A DNA stretch of 62,931 nucleotides. It comes from Stenotrophomonas hibiscicola ATCC 19867 (GTDB lineage: Bacteria; Pseudomonadota; Gammaproteobacteria; Xanthomonadales; Xanthomonadaceae). Below the pieces are notes generated by a model. It had not been told where the DNA came from and made no database searches. It was given only the letters and a program-made list of their open reading frames with translations. Shown in pieces: positions 8,773 through 21,766 of the stretch; positions within the stretch are counted from its first letter, which is position 1; the number at the start of each line of letters is the position of its first letter. The stretch lies in contig NZ_KB907499.1 in NCBI RefSeq assembly GCF_000382065.1, positions 505,561 to 568,491 of the forward strand, in the 5' to 3' direction. A program made the position numbers and the translations under genes.

Positions 8773-9902
8773 ACCGGCGGGTGTGGTGGGTGATGGCGGT
8801 GCTGTGTGCGCTGGTGGTGCTGGCGCCGCGGGCGATGGCGCAGCAGCCGCCGGAGACCGACCCCAGTCCGATAGTTCAGCAGGTGACGCTTGGGTGGGAT
8901 CGATCTTCCATGCCAGGTGATCTGGAGATCTGGCCAGACAGGACGGTTCTGGGCTTCAGTCGTGACGTGTCGCGCAAGCTTGGCCAGATACATCTGACCT
9001 GCCGATCCAGTGTGGATCCTTCAAAAGGTAGTTGCAGCACATCTGGCCATGAACAGTTCCTTGCCGGAGCTTCGGAAGTTGTACTTCGGATGGTCGAGCA
9101 ACGATCTGGCCTGTCAACTGAGGTGAGAGTGAAGGGGTGGTTGCGACGCATCCTTTCAGGTCGCGCCTGTTCCAACGACTTCTGGGGAACTGCAATACGA
9201 CCGATGGATTCTGCCTACTGGGATATGTGCAGTATTGATTCCCCACTAGGTACAGGGGTAACGCTTGTACTTCCACAAGAAGAGCTGAGCCTATTGGTTG
9301 CGGGGCACTGGCGGGCCGAACTCCTCCTGGACCTCAGAGTGGATCCAAAGCAAGCCGCGGTGCATACCAATACTGTCTCCTTCGACTTCACCATCACCGA
9401 CTACAACGCGGTCTCCATCTACTTCCCGCTCTTCGATCAGGTCACCCCGCACGTCGGCCTGAACCTGCAGTACGACCCGATCGCCCAGACCGTGGGAGGG
9501 CGAACCCAACTCGACATGTGCCTGTACGACGGACTGGGCTCGCAGAGCCAGTACCTGGGCGTCACCGTGCGCGACAGCGGGCCGCGTCCTCCGGGGCCTT
9601 CCGGCTACTCGGTCTGGCATACCGACGGCGGCAGCGACGCCACGCAGCGCGTGGACTACACCATCACCCTCGATCACAACGGCAGCGCCTTGCCCATGCG
9701 CAACGGTGTGGAGCAGCTGCTGCATGGCATCGATACAGCAAATCTGCGCCTGGTGCTGTTACCCGGCATGACGCAGCCGGTGTTCTGCGTGCCCACGCCA
9801 TTGACGCTGGAAACCCCCCGCGTGCCGGTCAGCAGCAAGCGCCCCGGCTACTACGACGGCGATCTCAAGGTGGAACTGCGCGTTCCCACTGTCACGCCCT
9901 GA
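8769..9902 (+). CDS. CS1-type fimbrial tip adhesin (CfaE/CooD-like)
   Basis: This is the 377-residue minor subunit that would cap the fimbria and bind the receptor. The GTG start at 8769 overlaps the usher stop (GTGA) and opens directly into a signal peptide ending at RAMA. The N-terminal half (about residues 28-210) would be the binding domain and contains several cysteines (for example TCRSS, GSCSTS, GRACSND, WDMCS). The C-terminal half (about 211-377) is a pilin-like domain beginning near FPLFDQVTPHVGLNLQYDP. The identification rests on position between usher and chaperone plus the two-domain design. Nucleotides 8870-9400 are visibly less GC-rich than the rest, suggesting that the binding domain was replaced or diversified. 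Confidence 0.82.
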   Translation: MNRRVWWVMAVLCALVVLAPRAMAQQPPETDPSPIVQQVTLGWDRSSMPGDLEIWPDRTVLGFSRDVSRKLGQIHLTCRSSVDPSKGSCSTSGHEQFLAGASEVVLRMVEQRSGLSTEVRVKGWLRRILSGRACSNDFWGTAIRPMDSAYWDMCSIDSPLGTGVTLVLPQEELSLLVAGHWRAELLLDLRVDPKQAAVHTNTVSFDFTITDYNAVSIYFPLFDQVTPHVGLNLQYDPIAQTVGGRTQLDMCLYDGLGSQSQYLGVTVRDSGPRPPGPSGYSVWHTDGGSDATQRVDYTITLDHNGSALPMRNGVEQLLHGIDTANLRLVLLPGMTQPVFCVPTPLTLETPRVPVSSKRPGYYDGDLKVELRVPTVTP

Positions 9903-9919
9903 TTCCCACGGAGCCCCCG

Positions 9920-10627
9920 ATGAAACCTCTCATTCGCTGCCTGCTTCCCTTGTCGCTGCTGATGGCGATGCCTGCCCACGCCAATCTCACCGTGCACCCC
10001 ATGCGCACGTCGGTAGACGTGAAGAAGGGCGCGCAGATCCGCATCTATTCGCAGTCCACCCAGCCGCAGTACGTGCAGGCCTCGATCAAGCGCATCGTCA
10101 ATCCCGCCGGCGCAGACGAGCAGGAGGTTGAGGTCGAGCCCGGCGAAGCGGCCATCGCCATCACCCCCGGCAAGTTCGCGCTGGCCGGTGGCGGCAATCG
10201 CCTGATCCGGGTGATTCCGCTGCAGCCGGTCGAGAAGGAAACCGCCTACCGCGTGTACTTCGAAGGTGTGCGTGGCCCTGAAGGGATTGAGCACGCAGGC
10301 GAGGGCGAGCGCGCGCAGGCCAACATCGGCGTCAGCCTGGTCTGGGGCGCGCTGGTCAATGTGCTGCCCGCGCAGCCAGCCATGGCGGTACAGGTGGAAG
10401 GCAACCGCCTGCGCAACACCGGCACGGTGCGCGTAGGCATTACCAGCATCGCCGATTGCGATGGTGCGCGCTGCACCGCGCACGACGTGTCGCGAAGCCT
10501 GTATCCCGGCAGTGCGCTGGAGCTGCCGTTCCCCGTGCAGCCCGGACACACGCTGCAGCTGCGTTACCGCCTGACCCGCGATGGCTATCGCGAGCACGTA
10601 CAGACCCTGGCGCCCAGCGCTGGTTGA
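9920..10627 (+). CDS. CS1-type fimbrial periplasmic chaperone (CfaA-like)
   Basis: This 235-residue periplasmic chaperone of the alpha-fimbrial class would stabilise pilin and adhesin subunits and deliver them to the usher. A signal peptide ends at PAHA, and the mature N-terminus NLTVHPMRTSVDVKKGAQIRIYS is typical of the first immunoglobulin-like domain. The second domain holds a cysteine pair in IADCDGARCTAHD. The start ATG follows the adhesin stop by 17 bases with a GGAG upstream. The gene ends the operon and is followed by a GC hairpin. Confidence 0.9.
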   Translation: MKPLIRCLLPLSLLMAMPAHANLTVHPMRTSVDVKKGAQIRIYSQSTQPQYVQASIKRIVNPAGADEQEVEVEPGEAAIAITPGKFALAGGGNRLIRVIPLQPVEKETAYRVYFEGVRGPEGIEHAGEGERAQANIGVSLVWGALVNVLPAQPAMAVQVEGNRLRNTGTVRVGITSIADCDGARCTAHDVSRSLYPGSALELPFPVQPGHTLQLRYRLTRDGYREHVQTLAPSAG

Positions 10628-10636
10628 TTCCCCGGC

Positions 10637-10661
10637 CCCGCCAGCAGGGCTGGCGGGCTTT
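10637..10661 (+). terminator. Probable terminator of the fimbrial operon
   Basis: CCCGCCAGC and GCTGGCGGG form a perfect 9-base stem with an AGG loop, followed only by CTTTC, so termination may be incomplete and the autotransporter could receive some read-through. Confidence 0.6.
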
Positions 10662-10690
10662 CACTTGAACTGGCTGTTAAGGAGTAAGCA

Positions 10691-13600
10691 ATGAACCGTA
10701 TCTACAGACGTGTGTGGAATCGAACCCGCCAATGCTGGGTTGTTGCCAGCGAACTGGCGTCGAGCGCAGGTAAGCCGCGGTCAACGGCTGCGGGCGCAGT
10801 GTTGCTTGGGCTTGTTCTTGCGGTTCCCTCAGCAGAAGCTGGCGACATCATTGCGGCTGATGAGTGCGATGAATCCATCTGGCAGGCGCTGTGCTTGAAC
10901 TCGGAGGTGCGCGCAGGATCTTCTTCCGCATACTCGCTGTTCTCAGCTACGCCACGTGCGGGCATCAATGCGCTGGAACTTGGCTATCAAGCGAAAGCCA
11001 ATGGCTATGGCAGTTCGGCCGTGGGTCCGGAGGCGAGGTCCGAGAACTTCTACTCCGCTGCGTTCGGCTGGAGGGCGCTTGCCGGTGAACACTACAGCGT
11101 CGCTGTGGGTGCCAACGCTCAGGCAACTGGGGGCTCGGCCATAGCGATGGGTAACGATTCAAAAGCATCCGCCTCGAGCGCAGTTGCGATTGGCCGACAG
11201 GCCAACTCCAGTGGGAAGTCGTCTGTCGCGCTTGGAGCTTCGGCCATTGCATCTGCAGATAGCGCGCACGCGCTGGGGTATCTCAGCCAGGCAACGGCAA
11301 AGTACGCAACTGCAGTGGGAACAGTAGCCAAAGCATTTGGCGCATACTCAATCGCAGTGGGCAACCACGCGACGGCCATTGGCGACGACGCCATCGCAAT
11401 TGGGCGAAGTGCAAAGACCGTGGACAGTTCCGCTGGCGTGTCTCGCATCGCCATCGGCGGGGGCTCGTTTGCCGGCTCGGATGGATGGACGGGGGCAATC
11501 GCACTGGGCGGTCTGTCCAAGGCCGAGAACGATGCTATTGCCCTGGGCTATGAAGCGCGGGCGTTGGGCGAGGGCGCGCTTGGCATGGGGCGCGGGGCTC
11601 AGGCATCAGGGCGAGGAGCGACTGCCCTTGGGAAATCTGCCTTGGCCAGTGATGAGTATGGAATTGCCGTTGGCTTCGAAGCGCTGGCTGGCAGTACTCA
11701 CACAACCGCCGTCGGCACTCGTTCGAGTGCGGTGGGCATTGGTGCGACAGCCTATGGAAATTCGGCCTATGTAAATGGACGCAATGGTGTCGCGGTAGGT
11801 AGTGGCTCTCGTGTCGACCATGGCAGTTCCGAGGGCGCGATAGCGATTGGTGCCGATTCGCGAGCGGGCGCAGATGGATACAACGGCGCCATTGCCCTCG
11901 GCGCCAACAGCACTGCCAGCCACGACAGCATTGCCATTGGCTACGGCGCATCCACGAGTGCTGCCGGCGCCATTGCACTGGGTCGGGGTTCTGTTGCGGC
12001 CGAGGCAAATACGGTTTCGGTAGGTAGCGGGGCCACCAAGCGCCGGATCGTCAATCTGGCTGATGCGAGGCTGTCCAGTACCAGTACCGATGCGGTTACC
12101 GGCAAGCAGCTCAATTCCACCAACACCAACGTGACCAGGGCCCAGACCGCTGCCGATGCAGCGAAGACGACAGCCACGGCGGCACAGTCCACGGCCAATA
12201 CGGCCAATACCAATGCCAACACGGCATTGGCCAAGGCCAATGCGGTCAGTGGCCTGGTCAGCCAGGTCTCGGCCAGCGGCAACGTGCGTCTTGGCGGCGA
12301 GAACACCGGCACCGTGCTGGATGTGCGCAACAAGTCCAACGCAGTTCGCAGTATCTCTGGTTTGAAGGATGGAGCGCTGAGCACGACCAGCACCGAGGCA
12401 GTCACGGGCAAGCAGCTCAACGCCACCAATACCAATGTCAGCAAGGCGCAGGCAGCAGCCGACGCAACGGCTGCACGGCTGAACGCCAGCGCAGTGGCCC
12501 TTGGCGCGGGAGCTGTCGCGGAGCAGGGCAGCTACGGCATCAGTACGGCGCTGGGCAACAACGCCAAAGCCTACAACGGCAAGAGCGTCGCCATGGGCGC
12601 AGACGCTCGCGCGACGGTGGATGACGCGGGTAACAAGATCAGTGGCAACGCGGGTGTGTCCATCGGTGCTGGAACCCGCAGTGGCAACGGTGCGGTGGCA
12701 CTTGGACTGGACGCTGTGGCAACGGGTGATCGTGGTATTGCCGTCGGTCATGAGGCATCCGGCAAAGGCACGCACGCAACGGCACTAGGCTTCCAGAGCA
12801 ACGCGTCGGCCAACCAGGCCACGGCCGTTGGGCGCGGCGCCGTTGCCAGCAGCCTGTATGCCTCCGCACTGGGTAATCAGGCCAGTGCCACGGCACAGAG
12901 CGCGTTGGCCCTTGGTGATCGTGCCAATGCGGCACACGCGGGCGCTGTTGCGCTCGGCAATGGCTCAGCGACGACTGGGACCAATCAGGTCTCGGTGGGC
13001 AATGGCTCGTTGAAGCGCAAAGTGGTCAACGTGGCGGATGCCGCCTTGAGTACGTCCAGCAGTGAAGCGGTGACCGGCAGGCAGCTGCATGCCACCAACA
13101 CCAGCGTGGCTGCTGTGAAGGCGACCGCGGACGGTGCGCAGGCGCGCGTGGCGGTGTTGGATGGCCTGGTGGGGCAGGTATCGGCAGGCGGCAACGTGCG
13201 CCTGGGTGCAGACAACACCGGCACCGTCGTCGACGTGGCCAACAAGACCGGCGCCAAACGCAAGCTGCGGAATCTGGCCAATGGCGTGCTCAGTACGTCC
13301 AGCACGGATGCAGTGACCGGGCAGCAGCTCAATGCCACCAATAGCGAAGTGACCAGCGTGCGCACGGCGGCAACCGCGGCGAAGACGGCGGCCGACGCCG
13401 CCCGTGGCGTGGCTGATGGCGCTGTGCAGAAGGCTGATGCCTTGGGCGGACTGGTGGGCCAGGTGTCTGCCAGTGGCAATGTCCGCCTGGGGGCAGAGAA
13501 CACCGGCACCATCGTGGATGTCGCCAACAAGACCGGAGCCAAGCGACGCGTCTACAACATCGCCAACGGCACGCTGAGTGCAGGCAGCACCGATGCGGTG

Positions 13601-16195
13601 ACCGGGCAGCAGCTGTTTGCGACCAATGCCACGGTGGAGACACAGCGACAGGCTTTGGCTGGGCACGCGCAGCAGCTGACGGATCAGGACGGGCGTATCA
13701 CCGACAACCGGGTCGAGCTGGATGCGCTGCGTGCGGACTTCGATAACTTCGATCCGGATCTGGATGGCGTGGTCAAGTTCAGTGCTGATCGTCACCTGGT
13801 GGACATGGAAGGTGCGCGCGTATCGGGGGTGGCAGCGGGGGATATCAGTTCTGCGACCAGTACGGATGCGGTGAATGGTGGGCAGTTGTTTGTGACCAAT
13901 GAGCGCGTCAATGCAATCGAGAGCGCCGGGAAGTTCCTGAGTATTGGAAGTGACAGCTTTAGCGAGGCCGCAAGGTCCGGCATTCTCGGGGTTGCCATTG
14001 GTGATTCTGCTCAAGCCAGTATCGATCAGGAGGGAGGGACCGCGATTGGTGCATTTGCTGTGGCGGGTGGGAAGAACTCTGTTGCTCTTGGAAGAGGCGC
14101 GTTTGTGGAGAGGGACGCGGAGAGTTCTTTTGCTCTTGGTGTCGGTTCGCGTGCATCGGGAGTCGAGACGACGGCACTTGGCGCGGACAGCAAGGCCGAA
14201 GCGAGCGCAGTCAGGGCTGTTGCTGTGGGCGCCGGGTCAATCGCAACAGATCCGGATACTGTTTCCTTCGGCAGAGACAGGTACCAACGCCGTTTGGTGA
14301 ACGTAAGCCGGGGTATTGGGAAAGACGATGCGTCGACAATCGCGCAGCTCAACGAGACTCTTGGTGGACTCGGTGGTAGTGCAGGGGTGGATGCTCTTGG
14401 AAACGTCGTTGGACCCACCTATAGCGTGCAAGGTGGCAAGCAGAACAACGTCGGAGACGCCTTGGCTGCACTCGATGGGGCGGTGGTCAGGTCAGACAGC
14501 CGCGTAGATGGCCTCGAAGGTCAGCTGCGTGCGACGTTCCAACAGTCGCCCTCGACCCGGGCGGATGGCGTTGGTCAGCTGAACTTGGCAGGTGCGCAGG
14601 GCATGGTTCTGTCTAATCTTGCCGATGGGCGTATTGCTGCAGGTAGCCGTGATGCGGTGACTGGTAGCCAGTTGTTTGAGGCGAAGCAAGATATCGCGCG
14701 CAACCGTATCCATCTGGAGGAACTGAAGTCGCGTGGTTTCATGGAGGCGTCAGATCCTGCTGGCGTGGTCGACTTTGGGGGCTCTCGTCTAACTGGAGCC
14801 GCCAAGGGACGCATTGATGGCGACAGCAGCGATCTTGTCAATGGAGGTCAGCTGCATGAGACGAATCTTCGTCTCTCGAAAGTTGAAGCTGATTCGGCCT
14901 GGCTTGCGGTGGGCGCTGACGACCAATCACGCGGGGCAGTTGCTGGAGCGCTAGGTGTGGCTCTTGGTGGTGATGCAGTTGCTGGTGGAACCGGAGCGAC
15001 AGCTCTAGGGAGCTACGCCACGGCGGAGGCGACCAACTCCATTGCGCTGGGCCGGGGGGCTTGGGTTTCAGAGAGTGGCTTCTATGGATTCGCCGTGGGG
15101 AGTGGATCTCGTGTCAACGCGAGATTCGGTGTTGCTATTGGTGCAGCCAGCCAAGTCCTCGGCGGCGCTGACGGCAGTGTTGCATTGGGGGCTGAGTCTG
15201 TCGCGGATCAGGTGGGCACAGTTTCTGTTGGCAATGACTACCTGAAACGCCGAATTGTGAACGTAGCCAACGGCCGCAACACCAACGACGCAGCCACCAT
15301 CGGCCAGCTCCGCGGCGCCCTGTCCACGCTCGGCGGCAACATCGACGCCGAGGGCAATGTCACCACCCCCGGCTTCAACATCCAGGGCCAGCACCAGAAC
15401 ACCGTCAACGACGCTCTCACCACGCTGGACTCCGCCGTAGTCACCACCGGCTCCCGCATGGACCGCGTCGAAACCCAGCTCCGCTCGGTCTTCCAGGAAA
15501 CGCCCTCCACCCGTAGCGACGGCACCGCCCAGCTCACCTTGGCGGGCACCAACGGCATGGTCATTTCCAACGTGGCCAACGGCCTGATCGCCGCCGGCAG
15601 CCGCGAGGCCGTCAATGGTGGCCAGCTGCACGCCGTGCAGCAGCAGCTCAACGGCCGCATGGACGGTCTGGAGCAGCGCGTGGATGGCCAGCCGCATTCG
15701 CGTGCGTTGTCTACGGCTTCGGCCGCGCCCACCGAGCAGGTCACGCCAACGCCGGAAGCCAGCGATTCGCCGCAGGTGGCCTCGGCAGGCGAGGGCACGT
15801 CGCCCACGCCGCAGCCGAAGTCGAAGAAGGACGACACGTCGTCGCCCACGCCGCAGGTCGATACCGCCGAACTGGAGAAGATGCTGGCCCGCGCCAACGA
15901 GTACACCGATGGCGCCATCAGCAACTTCGAGCGTCGCCTGGACAAGATGGACAAGCGCTTCAACCGCATGGCCGCGATGAGCAGTGCGCAGACGGCCATG
16001 GCCATGAACACCGCCGGCCTGGCCACCTACAACCGCCTCGGCGCGGGCGTGGGCTACGCCGAGGGTGAGTCCGCCATGGCGGTGGGCTACCAGCGCGTGC
16101 TCAACGAAAAGGGCTCAGCCACCTTCAGCCTCAATGGTGCGTTCACCAACAGCGGTGAACGCAGCATGGGCGTGGGTGTGGGCATCGGCTGGTAA
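10691..16195 (+). CDS. Trimeric autotransporter adhesin (YadA/Hia type)
   Basis: This is an 1834-residue type Vc secreted adhesin. It opens with an extended signal peptide region (MNRIYRRVWNRTRQCWVVAS) and a signal sequence ending near residue 50 (PSAEA). Blocks of YadA-head repeats with the S/A-VAIG or ALG motif cover about 95-445, 603-767, 1080-1197 and 1400-1514. They alternate with necks (KRRIVNLADARLSSTSTDAV near 450) and stalk. A VSASGNVRLG-N-TGT module occurs three times (about 521, 825, 920). A Pro/Thr-rich linker (about 1674-1720) leads to a coiled coil and the four-strand anchor ending GVGVGIGW. Three identical chains would form one barrel in the outer membrane. AAGGAG precedes the ATG. 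Composition is mosaic. Confidence 0.96.
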   Translation: MNRIYRRVWNRTRQCWVVASELASSAGKPRSTAAGAVLLGLVLAVPSAEAGDIIAADECDESIWQALCLNSEVRAGSSSAYSLFSATPRAGINALELGYQAKANGYGSSAVGPEARSENFYSAAFGWRALAGEHYSVAVGANAQATGGSAIAMGNDSKASASSAVAIGRQANSSGKSSVALGASAIASADSAHALGYLSQATAKYATAVGTVAKAFGAYSIAVGNHATAIGDDAIAIGRSAKTVDSSAGVSRIAIGGGSFAGSDGWTGAIALGGLSKAENDAIALGYEARALGEGALGMGRGAQASGRGATALGKSALASDEYGIAVGFEALAGSTHTTAVGTRSSAVGIGATAYGNSAYVNGRNGVAVGSGSRVDHGSSEGAIAIGADSRAGADGYNGAIALGANSTASHDSIAIGYGASTSAAGAIALGRGSVAAEANTVSVGSGATKRRIVNLADARLSSTSTDAVTGKQLNSTNTNVTRAQTAADAAKTTATAAQSTANTANTNANTALAKANAVSGLVSQVSASGNVRLGGENTGTVLDVRNKSNAVRSISGLKDGALSTTSTEAVTGKQLNATNTNVSKAQAAADATAARLNASAVALGAGAVAEQGSYGISTALGNNAKAYNGKSVAMGADARATVDDAGNKISGNAGVSIGAGTRSGNGAVALGLDAVATGDRGIAVGHEASGKGTHATALGFQSNASANQATAVGRGAVASSLYASALGNQASATAQSALALGDRANAAHAGAVALGNGSATTGTNQVSVGNGSLKRKVVNVADAALSTSSSEAVTGRQLHATNTSVAAVKATADGAQARVAVLDGLVGQVSAGGNVRLGADNTGTVVDVANKTGAKRKLRNLANGVLSTSSTDAVTGQQLNATNSEVTSVRTAATAAKTAADAARGVADGAVQKADALGGLVGQVSASGNVRLGAENTGTIVDVANKTGAKRRVYNIANGTLSAGSTDAVTGQQLFATNATVETQRQALAGHAQQLTDQDGRITDNRVELDALRADFDNFDPDLDGVVKFSADRHLVDMEGARVSGVAAGDISSATSTDAVNGGQLFVTNERVNAIESAGKFLSIGSDSFSEAARSGILGVAIGDSAQASIDQEGGTAIGAFAVAGGKNSVALGRGAFVERDAESSFALGVGSRASGVETTALGADSKAEASAVRAVAVGAGSIATDPDTVSFGRDRYQRRLVNVSRGIGKDDASTIAQLNETLGGLGGSAGVDALGNVVGPTYSVQGGKQNNVGDALAALDGAVVRSDSRVDGLEGQLRATFQQSPSTRADGVGQLNLAGAQGMVLSNLADGRIAAGSRDAVTGSQLFEAKQDIARNRIHLEELKSRGFMEASDPAGVVDFGGSRLTGAAKGRIDGDSSDLVNGGQLHETNLRLSKVEADSAWLAVGADDQSRGAVAGALGVALGGDAVAGGTGATALGSYATAEATNSIALGRGAWVSESGFYGFAVGSGSRVNARFGVAIGAASQVLGGADGSVALGAESVADQVGTVSVGNDYLKRRIVNVANGRNTNDAATIGQLRGALSTLGGNIDAEGNVTTPGFNIQGQHQNTVNDALTTLDSAVVTTGSRMDRVETQLRSVFQETPSTRSDGTAQLTLAGTNGMVISNVANGLIAAGSREAVNGGQLHAVQQQLNGRMDGLEQRVDGQPHSRALSTASAAPTEQVTPTPEASDSPQVASAGEGTSPTPQPKSKKDDTSSPTPQVDTAELEKMLARANEYTDGAISNFERRLDKMDKRFNRMAAMSSAQTAMAMNTAGLATYNRLGAGVGYAEGESAMAVGYQRVLNEKGSATFSLNGAFTNSGERSMGVGVGIGW

Positions 16196-16205
16196 GCGAT
16201 GGAGC

Positions 16206-16245
16206 CCCGGCGTGACGCGCGTAATCCACCCCGTCGCGCCGGGGT
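16206..16245 (+). other. GC-rich hairpin between autotransporter and 16265 gene
   Basis: CCCCGGCG and CGCCGGGG form a stem around a 22-base loop directly after the autotransporter stop. No T-run follows, so the downstream gene is probably co-transcribed. Confidence 0.45.
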
Positions 16246-16264
16246 CCTGGCCAAGGAGATGGCA

Positions 16265-17008
16265 ATGTACAGATGGGTAAGCGGCTTCATCAGCTATCGC
16301 ACGTTCTATATCTGGCGCGCGCGCTATCGCTACTACACACGGAACCTGGATCTGTGGACGCTGATGAGCGGGCTATGCATTGCCGGTCTACTGCTGGTCC
16401 TGTGGTACATGTGGCAGATGCTGGGCGTGCCGCCGCCGCGCATACATCCGGATACAGCGGCGCTGCGCATCGAGGGCGTCACCCACGAGGCGATCCATCG
16501 CATCGTGCTGGTGCGCCACGCTGGCAGCACGCGGGGGGCCGAGTTCACCACGCCGGAGGACGTGCGGGCGAGTACACTGCGCACGATGCGGGTGCGGCAG
16601 GTGATGGACAGCGAAGTGGTGTGGCGTCTGAAGGCCGACATGCTGGCGGACATCGCTGACTACATCAACGTCACAGGCGGGTGCTTCCCCTACGACTGCC
16701 GGCAGATTCGGGATCGGTTGGATCCCGTGCGCAAGGCCGCTGTGGAGAATGCGCAGATCAACGCCTCACTGGCGACGATCCTGGACGTGCCGCTGGACCA
16801 GATGCCGCTCTTGAAGGGCGGCGAGCGTGAGCGGGTGAAGAGTGGGTGGTCGGATACGTTCAACGACGTCTACTTTCAGGCCGGCTTGCTGCGGGACCTG
16901 CAGGCCATGCATGCGCAGATGATGCGGGAGTATCCGCAGCGGGCCCCCGCGCCCTGGTTGCCGCGGTTGCTCAGCGACCCGCTGCGCGATACCCGTTTCG
17001 TCTGGTAG
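16265..17008 (+). CDS. Single-pass membrane protein of unknown function next to the autotransporter
   Basis: This 247-residue protein was not recognised as a known family. A basic, aromatic N-terminus (YRTFYIWRARYRYYTRN) leads into one strong transmembrane helix at about residues 32-56 (LMSGLCIAGLLLVLWYMWQM). A periplasmic domain of about 190 residues follows, with a CFPYDC cysteine pair near residue 141 that could form a disulphide. The ATG at 16265 is chosen because AAGGAG lies six bases upstream; an ATG at 16259 is too close to it. Position 69 bases after the autotransporter suggests an accessory role in its export, stability or anchoring, but that is inference from context only. Confidence 0.75.
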   Translation: MYRWVSGFISYRTFYIWRARYRYYTRNLDLWTLMSGLCIAGLLLVLWYMWQMLGVPPPRIHPDTAALRIEGVTHEAIHRIVLVRHAGSTRGAEFTTPEDVRASTLRTMRVRQVMDSEVVWRLKADMLADIADYINVTGGCFPYDCRQIRDRLDPVRKAAVENAQINASLATILDVPLDQMPLLKGGERERVKSGWSDTFNDVYFQAGLLRDLQAMHAQMMREYPQRAPAPWLPRLLSDPLRDTRFVW

Positions 17009-17055
17009 CGGGAGCATGATGGGCGCCATCTGCCAGAGCAGGTAGCGCAGCTTTT

Positions 17056-17132
17056 GTAGAGTCGAGCCGCGCTCGACTGCTCTTCGGCCAGCAATCGATT
17101 GCCTGAAGCACGGTGCGGACCAACGGTCCGCA
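17056..17132. repeat. Two SMAG-type palindromes
   Basis: A GTAGAGTCGAGC...GCTCGAC unit (17056-17082) and a GTGCGGACC/GGTCCGCAC palindrome (17113-17132) lie between convergent genes. Confidence 0.75.
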
Positions 17133-17184
17133 CCCACCACTGGCAGGTACCGCTGCGCTCGCCGGCCATGGGCCGGCGCCACCG

Positions 17185-17829
17185 TCATCCGCCGATGTAC
17201 GCGGTGATCTCGGCCTCGGCCAGCACCTGCCGCAACTGCGCGACAGACGCGCGCCGCATCGGCTTCTCATCCACCGGCGACAGCGGTGCTTGGCGCAGGG
17301 CGTCGTACGGCAGCACGGCCAGGTCGAAGGTCAGTTCCTCGGCACTGAACACCCACACCGGTACATCCAGGCAGCGTTCGCGGTCCATGCGCAGGCGGCG
17401 CGTCCGTGATTCGGCGGGGATGCCGTGCTCGTCCAGGAAGCGGTGCACGGCTTCCGGGTCGTCGCTGTGCAGGTGCAGCTGCACGGGGCTGTTGGCGTCG
17501 GCGGTGCCGTCCAGCACTGGGCCAGCCAGACGTGGGGAGAAGCCGTGCAGGAACTCCAGCGCACGCATCGCGGCCTCGCGGCGGCGTTGCAGTTCGTTGC
17601 CGTGCTGGGGCCCGGAGAACAGCCGCTGGTACTCGCGCAGGGCGTCTTCGATCTCGGTATTGCGGGGCAGGGAGGCATCGTCGTGGATGCCGAGCCGGCT
17701 GGCGGCCTTCAACTTGGCCTGGTGGTAGTCGCGGATGCCGCCTTCGGCCATCAGGCGGGCGGCTTCGTGGGCGAGGCGGTGGCGCCGCTCGCGGGTCTGG
17801 CTGGCAGCATGCTGACGGGCGCGGTGCAT
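17185..17829 (-). CDS. Conserved-looking cytoplasmic protein, function unknown
   Basis: This 214-residue soluble protein was not recognised. Its N-terminal third is strongly charged and probably helical (RARQHAASQTRERRHRLAHEAARLMAEGG). The middle contains LQLHLHSDDPEAVHRFLDEH and the end has DLAVLPYDALRQAPLSPVDEKPMRRAS. There is no signal peptide or membrane segment. The ATG at 17829 is chosen because GGGAG lies seven to eight bases upstream; the frame continues further upstream only through repeat DNA. The terminal segment on cutting a value and on PMRRASVAQLRQVL might suggest a nucleotidyltransferase-like fold, but this is too weak to name. It lies downstream of PBP1A on the same strand, separated by repeats. 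Confidence 0.75.
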   Translation of the reverse strand: MHRARQHAASQTRERRHRLAHEAARLMAEGGIRDYHQAKLKAASRLGIHDDASLPRNTEIEDALREYQRLFSGPQHGNELQRRREAAMRALEFLHGFSPRLAGPVLDGTADANSPVQLHLHSDDPEAVHRFLDEHGIPAESRTRRLRMDRERCLDVPVWVFSAEELTFDLAVLPYDALRQAPLSPVDEKPMRRASVAQLRQVLAEAEITAYIGG

Positions 17830-17878
17830 GCGATGACTCCCTGTTGCGACCTGGCTACAGAGTAGCGCAGGGATGTGA

Positions 17879-21765
<3,887 letters not shown>

Positions 21766-21766
<1 letters not shown>

